Positions 1 through 4,559 of a stretch of 6,781 nt of DNA are shown in pieces. A model generated the notes under the pieces. That model was given only the letters and a program-made list of their open reading frames with translations, was not told the DNA's origin and ran no database searches. The DNA comes from an uncultured bacterium. Its GTDB lineage: Bacteria > Verrucomicrobiota > Kiritimatiellia > RFP12 > UBA1067. Numbering within the stretch: position 1 is the first letter of the stretch; each line of letters starts with the position of its first letter. Location of the stretch: NCBI GenBank assembly GCA_900547945.1, contig URIT01000153.1:1-6781 (forward strand), read 5' to 3'. The translations under genes were made by a program, and so were the position numbers.

Positions 1-337
1 GGCGCAAAACCGTCGGCTAGCTATCTCGACAAATCAGGGATTTGGAATCTCTGCTACGCCCACCCTTATCCCGACTTTTCGGTGTCGCTTATCCCGATTT
101 CTCGCCCGACCCCAACCGATCAATACGGAATGCGTGAAGATTGTTTTTCACGGTTGGTGCGCGAAGGTCCTGCGGCACCCTCGGCGCGGGACGTCCAACT
201 GCGGCCCGGCGCGCGATTTCACTTCGGAACGACCGCAGCGGAAGGGTCGCGACGTGTTGCGGCCGCGCTTTTCCACACTTCCACGCCTCTACACGGCCAA
301 TTCATCAATCGATCGATCCGGCAACGAAACGTGGCAT

Positions 338-413
338 TTTTGCCACAAATGACGCAAAGGACCTAAAGGCTTTGCGAACTTTGCGGCCCACACTATTTGA
401 TTGCCGGGACGAT
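338..413 (+). repeat. Dispersed ~75-bp element, copy A
   Basis: This segment aligns along its length with the minus strand of 4074-4151. By hand count about 54 of 67 aligned bases match, with one 2-base gap. Shared blocks are TTGCCACAAA at the start, ACGCAAAGGA in the middle and TTTGATTGCCG near the end. The core reads on the opposite strand as CTTTxxGTCCTTTGCGT. A short hairpin, GTGGCA-TTTT-TGCCAC at 331-346, sits at its left edge. Matching over the whole length, and not only at a low-complexity core, makes chance unlikely. Function is unknown. Confidence 0.6.
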
Positions 414-522
414 GGCGCTTTCGGGGATGACGGTTCTGTCCATGGACGAGATTTTATTACGCACTGAAATCTCACGCATGAGGAAGGAGGGAACTCGGCG
501 CAGGGCGTCCGAACGAGCCCGA

Positions 523-560
523 CATGGGCACGGCCGCGACAAGCGCGGCCCTCCCGCATG
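523..560. repeat. Strong GC-rich hairpin
   Basis: The core is a perfect 7-bp stem, GGCCGCG (532-538) and CGCGGCC (544-550), with loop ACAAG. The stem extends outward through an internal mismatch to GGG/CCC and then CATG (523-526) / CATG (557-560), with one bulged base. No T-run follows on either strand, so it is not a standard intrinsic terminator. It lies about 200 bases beyond the phosphatase stop and might protect or end that transcript, or be part of a genome-wide repeat. Confidence 0.5.
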
Positions 561-574
561 ACGCCGCGCGGCGT
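561..574. repeat. Perfect 14-bp GC palindrome
   Basis: ACGCCGCGCGGCGT is identical to its reverse complement and directly abuts the hairpin at 523-560. Two adjacent strong self-complementary units in non-coding DNA look like one structured repeat, not separate accidents, although GC-rich DNA makes short palindromes commoner. Confidence 0.45.
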
Positions 575-766
575 GACGGGTCAATACGTGCGGCCTTCCC
601 CGGAGCTGTCTCGGTGGCCCGGGCGCGGCGAGAAGCGGACACCTTCCCGGTTCTTGTCCATGCCTGTCAAGATCTCATTCCCGTGCGAAGCGCGGGCGGC
701 GGGCGTGCCGAGCAGGACGTGTTCGGGATGTCGGGCATGGCAGGCGGCACACGGGCAGGGCGTGCG

Positions 767-1957
767 TCAGTAGTAGTTCACCGTCACGATCTTGCGGTAG
801 TTCTTTTCGAGGGCCGCCTGCATGCGCTTGAAGACCGAGCGGCGCAGTTCGAGGTCCTGCGGGATGTTGGGGTCCTGGTGGCTCTCGTTCACCTTCGTGC
901 CGATGACGAACTCGATGCGGTCGTGGGTGAGGAGGCGTTCGAGGATCTGGCGCGCCGCGAGGGGCTGGCCGATTGGGCTCTGCTTCTCCTCCAGCGCCTT
1001 GCAGACGTGCGAGAGCGTGAGGATGCCCTCCGTGCAGAGGCCGACGCCCGGCAGGATGCCGCTCGGGGGGAGTCCGCCCGCGTTGCGCATCGCGGCGAGA
1101 TCGATCTTCACGCGGCCGCCCAGCTCGCGCTCCAGGATGTTCGCCGTCGTACCGCCGCAGATGATGACGTGATCCTCGCCCAGGTTCGCCTGGCGGGCGA
1201 ACTCGGCGTCGTGTTCCTTGTAGTAGGGCGGGCCGGTGAGGATGCGCAGCACGCGCGGGTGGCGGAAATAGATGACGAGGCAGCTGATGTCGTCCTTGCA
1301 GGACTCGGGGGTGATGTTCTTCGCGAAGCAGGCGATGCGGCGGGCGAGGTCGGCGGCGGAGATGTCGGGCTCGCTCGAGATCATCCGCCGGGCGAACGCG
1401 AGCATGCCGCTGCGGCGCCAGCCGAACTTGTAGGCGGCCTGGCCGGAGCCGAGGCCGCTCTGCGTCACGCCGTCCGAGCAGAGGATGATGCGGTCGCCCG
1501 GCTCCACGTCCACCTCCACCTCGCGCACCTCGCGGTCGGGCCAGTGCGCCGAGACGACGGTGCGGTCCTTGGCGGGCGCAACCTCCTCCGTGCCGCGCAG
1601 ATGGACGTAGGCGGGGTTGCCCATCTCGATGATGCGCGCGCGTCCGCCCAGGTGGTAGTCGAAGAGGGAGAACGTGGCGTAGCTGATCTTGCGCACCTCG
1701 CAGACCGGCAGCGAGTCCATGATGATCTCCACGGATTCGAGCAGGTCGAGGTTCGACTGCATGAACCGCAGCGCCATCGTCGTCGTCATGTTCGCGAGGA
1801 CGAGCGCCTTCACGCCGGATCCGAGGCCGTCCGACAGCGCGGCGAGAGACCGGTTCTCCTTCTCGATCGTGAGGAGCTGCACGTCGTCGCCGCAGGCGGC
1901 CTGGCCCGTCTTCGTGAACTGGGTGGCCTCCATTTCGAGGAAGAGGTCGTCCGTCAA
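767..1957 (-). CDS. SpoIIE/PPM-type serine phosphatase of the hydrogenase-sensor cluster
   Basis: This is a 396-residue cytoplasmic protein. Residues about 20-232 form a PP2C/SpoIIE phosphatase domain, with metal-site signatures ALSDGLGSG (D43, G44), CSDGV (D162, G163) and CKDDISC (D222/D223). The N-terminus resembles the family found beside HydS-type hydrogenases (xGxxxCGD, here C22-D24). Residues about 233-396 are a family-specific C-terminal domain of unknown function with ICGGTTANI, TEGILTLSH and NESHQDPN. The start is taken as TTG at 1957: GGAGG lies 6 bases upstream and the residues before the first ATG (1933) match family relatives. The TTG overlaps the sensor stop by 4 bases (TTGA), implying translational coupling. 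It probably removes phosphate from a Ser/Thr-phosphorylated regulator in response to the sensor. Its substrate is not encoded here. The family call is firm and the target is inference. Confidence 0.93.
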   Translation of the reverse strand: MTDDLFLEMEATQFTKTGQAACGDDVQLLTIEKENRSLAALSDGLGSGVKALVLANMTTTMALRFMQSNLDLLESVEIIMDSLPVCEVRKISYATFSLFDYHLGGRARIIEMGNPAYVHLRGTEEVAPAKDRTVVSAHWPDREVREVEVDVEPGDRIILCSDGVTQSGLGSGQAAYKFGWRRSGMLAFARRMISSEPDISAADLARRIACFAKNITPESCKDDISCLVIYFRHPRVLRILTGPPYYKEHDAEFARQANLGEDHVIICGGTTANILERELGGRVKIDLAAMRNAGGLPPSGILPGVGLCTEGILTLSHVCKALEEKQSPIGQPLAARQILERLLTHDRIEFVIGTKVNESHQDPNIPQDLELRRSVFKRMQAALEKNYRKIVTVNYY

Positions 1958-3684
1958 TTGAAGCCTCCGCTCTTCATGAGGCCGTGGCTCTCGGCCTGGG
2001 TCTGCGCCTTGTAGGTCCCGGCGATCTCGTTGAGCATGATTTCCGTCTCGGCGATGTGCTCGCCGAAGAGGCGCGCCACCTGCTGGACGGTGATGACGTT
2101 CTTGCGGATGACCTCCTGCGCACGCGCGGCAATCTGCTCGCGGTGCAGCTCGTTCTTCGTGACGTCCTGGATCACGGCGCCCGCGAACTTGCCCTTCGCG
2201 ATGGAGAAGACCGAGATGTTGACGATGCGGTCGCCGAGGTGCTGGTTGTACTTCTCGATCTCGCTGCCGTGCGCCAGGGCCCCCGTGAAGAGGTCGGCGA
2301 AGTCCGCCAGGTACTCGTCGATCGCAATCGTGTTGAGGTTGCCGATCGCCTCGTAGATCTCGCCCGCGCCCACGAGGTCGGCGAAGTTGCGGTTGCACTC
2401 GGTGATGCAGCGCGAGTCGTCCACGATCACGACGGCGGCGGGGATGTACTTGATGAGGGCGTTGGAGGTGCGCTGGAAGCTCTGGCGCAGGAAGTTGTGG
2501 CACATGGCCTCCTCGGCCTTGCCGGCGAGGAGGGCGCGCGCGAAGTCGCGGCAGGAGGTGTAGCCGCAGGCGCCGCAGTTGAGCTCGTCCGCCTTCGAGA
2601 ACTTGCCCACGCGGGCGAGGGCGGCGGCGAGCGCCGCCTCGTCGGGGTCGGGGTCGGGGACGGCGGCGGGCGGGTAGCTCGCGCCGCCGCAGTGGGCGAA
2701 GCAGCGCCCGGCGGAGGTCCTGAGGGGCGAGATCGCGTCCGTGTCGAAGAGCGCGTCGAGCGTGGCGCCCGCGTTCATCGCGGGCCCGTTCACGCACCCG
2801 CCGGGGCAGGCGAGCGCCTCCAGGAAGACCGTGCGGCCGCGCTTCGCGGCGGGCGGCGGGCCGGAGAGGAGGCGGCGGAGGTTGTCGAGGCCCGAGACGG
2901 AGACGAAGCGCACCGTATCCGACCCGTCGCGGATCGTGTCGTTCATGCCGCCCTCGACGGAGTAGAAGCGCCCCTCCTCGGCGGGACCGAGCGCGAGCGC
3001 GGCCTCGGCCGGCACGAACTCGGGCAGCACACCATGTTCTTCCAGCAGCTGCTGCAGGACGGGGAAGACGAGCGCGAGGGCGAGTTCGTCCGGATGCGCG
3101 TCCGCCTCGTTCTTCTTCGCGGCGCACGGCCCGAAGAAAACGACCTTGATGTCGTTGCCGTACGTCTCGCGCAGGAGGCGCGCGTGCGCCCGCACGGGCG
3201 AGGGCAGGGGCGAGATGAACGTCGCCCACGCCGGCAGGTACTTGCGGATCATGTCCACCGCCGCCGGGCACGCGCTCGACACCATGAACGGCGTCTCGGG
3301 ACATTCCGCCAACAACTTCGAGACGTGCGCGCTCACGCTCTCGGCGCCGTGCGCCGTTTCGGAGACGCCCGCGAAGCCGATCTCCCGCAGCGCCGCCGCG
3401 AGCCGTCCGATGGAAATGCCCTTGAAGTAGGCGGTGAAGCTCGGCGCGACCGACGCATAGACGCGCGCGGGCGACTCCAACAGCTGCCGCAGACGCGCGA
3501 GGTCGTTGCGGATCTTCTTCGCGTGCGCGGGGCAGACCTTCACGCACTCGCCGCAGGCGACGCACGCCTCGGGAATGACGCTCGCCTTGCCGCCGACGAT
3601 GCGGATGGCCTTGACGGGACAGTGCCGGACGCACTTGTAGCAGTCCTGGCATTCGTTTTCGGTAGTGTAGACGGGACCGGTCAT
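1954..3684 (-). CDS. hydS: [FeFe]-hydrogenase-like H2 sensor with PAS domain (HydS, group C)
   Basis: This is a 576-residue protein with no signal peptide. Domains in order: two [4Fe-4S] ferredoxin motifs (C12, C15, C18, C22 and C41, C44, C47, C51); an H-cluster domain at about 73-335 with SSACP (C139), GPCAAKK (C187) and ACPGGCVNGP (C293, C297); a further [4Fe-4S] site CGACGYTSC (C370, C373, C378) with C395; a PAS domain at about 405-515; and a helical tail. The four H-cluster ligands are present, but the cysteine that relays protons in catalytic enzymes (TSCCP) is alanine (A138), and the Met of MPC is Gly. That pattern matches putative sensory enzymes such as Thermotoga maritima HydS, so sensing is more likely than bulk H2 turnover. 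The ATG gives the expected N-terminus but has no Shine-Dalgarno, only octamer repeats ending 2 bases before it. The SpoIIE phosphatase downstream fits the phosphatase-linked subgroup. Confidence 0.92.
   Translation of the reverse strand: MTGPVYTTENECQDCYKCVRHCPVKAIRIVGGKASVIPEACVACGECVKVCPAHAKKIRNDLARLRQLLESPARVYASVAPSFTAYFKGISIGRLAAALREIGFAGVSETAHGAESVSAHVSKLLAECPETPFMVSSACPAAVDMIRKYLPAWATFISPLPSPVRAHARLLRETYGNDIKVVFFGPCAAKKNEADAHPDELALALVFPVLQQLLEEHGVLPEFVPAEAALALGPAEEGRFYSVEGGMNDTIRDGSDTVRFVSVSGLDNLRRLLSGPPPAAKRGRTVFLEALACPGGCVNGPAMNAGATLDALFDTDAISPLRTSAGRCFAHCGGASYPPAAVPDPDPDEAALAAALARVGKFSKADELNCGACGYTSCRDFARALLAGKAEEAMCHNFLRQSFQRTSNALIKYIPAAVVIVDDSRCITECNRNFADLVGAGEIYEAIGNLNTIAIDEYLADFADLFTGALAHGSEIEKYNQHLGDRIVNISVFSIAKGKFAGAVIQDVTKNELHREQIAARAQEVIRKNVITVQQVARLFGEHIAETEIMLNEIAGTYKAQTQAESHGLMKSGGFN
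1964..1968 (-). promoter_or_regulatory. Shine-Dalgarno site that fixes the TTG start of the phosphatase
   Basis: The minus strand reads GGAGG at 1968-1964, then 6 bases, then TTG at 1957. The first in-frame ATG (1933) is about 30 bases away, too far for this site. The motif lies inside the last codons of the sensor gene, so ribosomes ending there can restart at once. Confidence 0.8.
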
Positions 3685-3686
3685 GG

Positions 3687-3719
3687 GAGATTAAGTGGTT
3701 AAGTGGTTAAGTAGTTAAG
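3687..3719 (+). repeat. Left 33-bp arm of the outer inverted repeat
   Basis: This is GAGA followed by tandem TTAAGTGG / TTAAGTAG units. It is identical over 33 bases to the reverse complement of 4240-4272. Its outer end lies 2 bases upstream of the HydS ATG. Further octamer units (TTAAGTAG, then TTAAG variants) continue inward to about 3746. Confidence 0.9.
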
Positions 3720-3777
3720 TAGTTAAGTTAAGCAGGAGTTAAGTTAAACACTTATAGATGTGGCGATGAAATATGGA

Positions 3778-3946
3778 GATAAACTCCGATGATTGATGCT
3801 CTCGCTACCGCTCCGCAGACTACATCTGGCTTCGCAGAAGCCAGTCACAAAACAATCGCCTTTAAGACCGTTTCCGGAGAATTGGATGTCTTTCGACAAC
3901 CCATTCTGCGGAGCGGTAGCGAGAGCCATACGGATCGGAGTTTATC
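3778..3946. mobile_element. MITE-like palindromic element
   Basis: The 42-base arms 3778-3819 and 3905-3946 are inverted copies: 13 bp perfect (GATAAACTCCGAT), 7 bases unmatched, then 22 bp perfect (starting GCTCTCGCTACC). They enclose 85 bases holding a separate perfect hairpin, CTGGCTTC-GCA-GAAGCCAG at 3826-3844. The total is 169 bp with no coding capacity, which is the form of a non-autonomous miniature transposable element or a large REP-like palindrome. I could not identify an obvious target-site duplication, and no transposase is present, so mobility is inference. Confidence 0.6.
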
Positions 3947-3968
3947 ATTCATAGGGAACAGAGTCACT

Positions 3969-3989
3969 CTATTTAATTGCCGGAGCAAT
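3969..3989 (+). repeat. Partial third copy of the dispersed element
   Basis: This 21-base piece matches the 3' end of copy A (393-413) at 17 of 21 bases, including ATTGCCGG. The part ATTGCCGGAGCAA (3976-3988) is also repeated in inverted form at 4074-4086 with one mismatch. The two pieces bracket the middle octamer array. It can fold as ATTGC-CGGA-GCAAT. Confidence 0.45.
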
Positions 3990-4068
3990 AAGTAGTTAAG
4001 TAGTTAAGCAGTTCAAGGAGAATAAGTGGTTAAGGTAAGTAGTTAGTTAAGTGGTTAAGGAGTTAAGG
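3990..4068 (+). repeat. Middle octamer array (TAAGTAGT / TAAGTGGT)
   Basis: Irregular tandem copies of TTAAGTAG, TTAAGCAG and TTAAGTGG are interrupted by AAGGAGAATAAGT (4015-4027). The same 13 bases recur inverted at 4225-4237. The array points the same way as the left arm and opposite to the right arm, so either could pair with the right arm in RNA. Confidence 0.75.
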
Positions 4069-4073
4069 GGTTG

Positions 4074-4151
4074 TTGCTTCGGCAATCAAACCTTGTAAGC
4101 CGCACAAAATCCACAAAACCTTTGCGTCCTTTGCGTTCTTTGTGGCAAAGA
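4074..4151 (-). repeat. Dispersed ~75-bp element, copy B
   Basis: Read on the minus strand this matches copy A (338-413) along its length, about 80% by hand alignment with a 2-base gap, and carries the same TTGCCACAAA, ACGCAAAGGA and TTTGATTGCCG blocks. On the plus strand the core is CTTTGCGTCCTTTGCGT then CTTTGTGGCAAA. I have an impression, not checked, of similar sequences in many unrelated genomes. Confidence 0.6.
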
Positions 4152-4239
4152 TCATCATATCCGTTTTGCATCCCTAAGTGGCTAGGTGAGTTGATACAAC
4201 TGAGCGACTTAACCACTTAACTATACTTATTCTCCTTAA

Positions 4240-4272
4240 CTTAACTACTTAACCACTTAACCACTTAATCTC
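4240..4272 (-). repeat. Right 33-bp arm of the outer inverted repeat
   Basis: This is the perfect inverted copy of 3687-3719. It overlaps the end of the ferredoxin gene: the last codons (GAT, TAA) are the GATTAA at the outer edge of the arm. Octamer-like units continue inward to about 4206. In the transcript this arm is made first and could pair with the left arm across a loop of about 520 bases. Confidence 0.9.
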
Positions 4273-4519
4273 TCTTAAAGAGTCCGTCGAGAAGGTCCTT
4301 CATGACGCCCTCGTCGACGCGCGTGTAGGTCTTGCCGCCTGCGATGACGACGGGGCCGACGGCACAGTTGCCCGTGCAGAGCGAACCCGAGAGTTCGCAG
4401 TCCACCTCGTCCCGGAGTCCCCGCTCCGCGAGATACTTCTCGCAGTAGGCGAGATTCTTCTCGTTACCCCGCGCGAAGCAGGAACTTCCCATGCAGATGA
4501 CGATCTTCGGCTTGTTCAT
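4265..4519 (-). CDS. Thioredoxin-like [2Fe-2S] ferredoxin (NuoE-type domain)
   Basis: This is an 84-residue cytoplasmic electron carrier. The cluster ligands follow the NuoE/thioredoxin-like ferredoxin pattern C-x4-C...C-x3-C: C9 and C14 in VICMGSSC, C48 and C52 in GSLCTGNCAVGP. C26 and C41 are extra cysteines. The length is right for a stand-alone domain. Such a protein commonly accompanies HydS and the SpoIIE phosphatase, where it could pass electrons to or from the sensor or a bifurcating hydrogenase; its partner is inferred. The ATG at 4519 is chosen over the in-frame TTG at 4540 because the homologous region begins there and a -10 box occupies the space between. No Shine-Dalgarno is seen, which fits a leaderless message. 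The stop codon lies within the 33-bp repeat arm. Confidence 0.9.
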   Translation of the reverse strand: MNKPKIVICMGSSCFARGNEKNLAYCEKYLAERGLRDEVDCELSGSLCTGNCAVGPVVIAGGKTYTRVDEGVMKDLLDGLFKRD

Positions 4520-4528
4520 GATGTGTGC

Positions 4529-4537
4529 ATTATACCA
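4529..4537 (-). promoter_or_regulatory. Extended -10 promoter of the ferredoxin gene
   Basis: The minus strand reads TGGTATAAT (4537-4529), a perfect TGn-TATAAT extended -10. No good -35 is seen 17 bases upstream, as is common with extended -10 sites. The expected transcription start near 4522-4523 is only 3-4 bases before the ATG at 4519, so the message should be nearly leaderless. It lies in the 40-base gap after the metallopeptidase stop and could start the ferredoxin-HydS-phosphatase transcript. Confidence 0.75.
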
Positions 4538-4559
4538 CAAACCCGCGCGGCCGTTCCTC

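Larger units (their letters stand above)
1..766. other. Non-coding region downstream of the phosphatase gene
   Basis: I see no convincing gene here. Several frames are open (for example 1-366 on the plus strand), but they overlap one another, have arginine/proline-rich translations with no family resemblance, and are typical of GC-rich non-coding DNA. The stretch holds a 13-base near-duplicate (CTTATCCCGAYTT at 65-77 and 88-100), the palindrome ATCGATCGAT at 308-317, a copy of the dispersed ~75-bp element (338-413), a strong hairpin (523-560) and a GC palindrome (561-574). No U-tract terminator follows the phosphatase stop at 767, so where its transcript ends is not visible. The length of the gap suggests the operon ends here. 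Confidence 0.6.
3685..4264. other. Repeat-built spacer between ferredoxin and HydS
   Basis: No gene is seen in these 580 bases. The two ~60-codon open frames (3744-3929 minus, 3789-3995 plus) are read through the palindromic element and have repeat-derived ends. The stretch is markedly more AT-rich than the genes on both sides. It is made of octamer arrays of the type TTAAGTRG, a MITE-like element and pieces of the ~75-bp dispersed element. On the minus strand TATGAT (4159-4154) could be a -10 box for HydS, but no good -35 accompanies it. Confidence 0.75.

Noticed and set aside
1..64. Possible tRNA near the window start
   Set aside because: No acceptor stem, TPsiC GTTCGA box or anticodon arm could be assembled on either strand.
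82..366. 94-codon open frame on the plus strand
   Set aside because: It has no family resemblance and two other frames are open over the same stretch. Its end runs into the dispersed repeat element.
581..670. TTGACA (minus, 670-665) followed by a 26-codon frame from ATG at 661
   Set aside because: No -10 box lies at the right spacing, and the peptide has no recognisable features. It is likely part of a repeat.
524..2014. 496-codon open frame on the plus strand
   Set aside because: It lies antisense to the phosphatase gene. Its composition (Ala/Arg/Val/Asp/His-rich, no family motif) is the expected mirror of GC-biased codons.
1958..3652. Extension of the phosphatase frame through the HydS gene, as if one 961-residue fusion
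   Set aside because: The extension is an arginine-rich shadow of HydS in another frame. Homology begins just at the TTG at 1957, where a Shine-Dalgarno also sits.
1984..3702. 572-codon open frame on the plus strand
   Set aside because: It is antisense to HydS, whose Fe-S and H-cluster motifs are unmistakable. The plus-strand translation shows no motif.
3744..3995. Two small open frames in the spacer
   Set aside because: Both are read through the inverted arms of the MITE-like element, giving mirrored peptides (ALATAPQ / LRSGSES). Neither has a plausible ribosome site.
3691..4268. Octamer arrays considered as a CRISPR array
   Set aside because: The units are about 8 bases with no unique spacers of even length, and no cas gene is near.
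4520..4559. Terminator after the metallopeptidase gene
   Set aside because: The GC-rich stretch has only overlapping short palindromes (CGGCCG, CCGCGCGG) and no clear stem with a T-run, so read-through into the ferredoxin gene remains possible.
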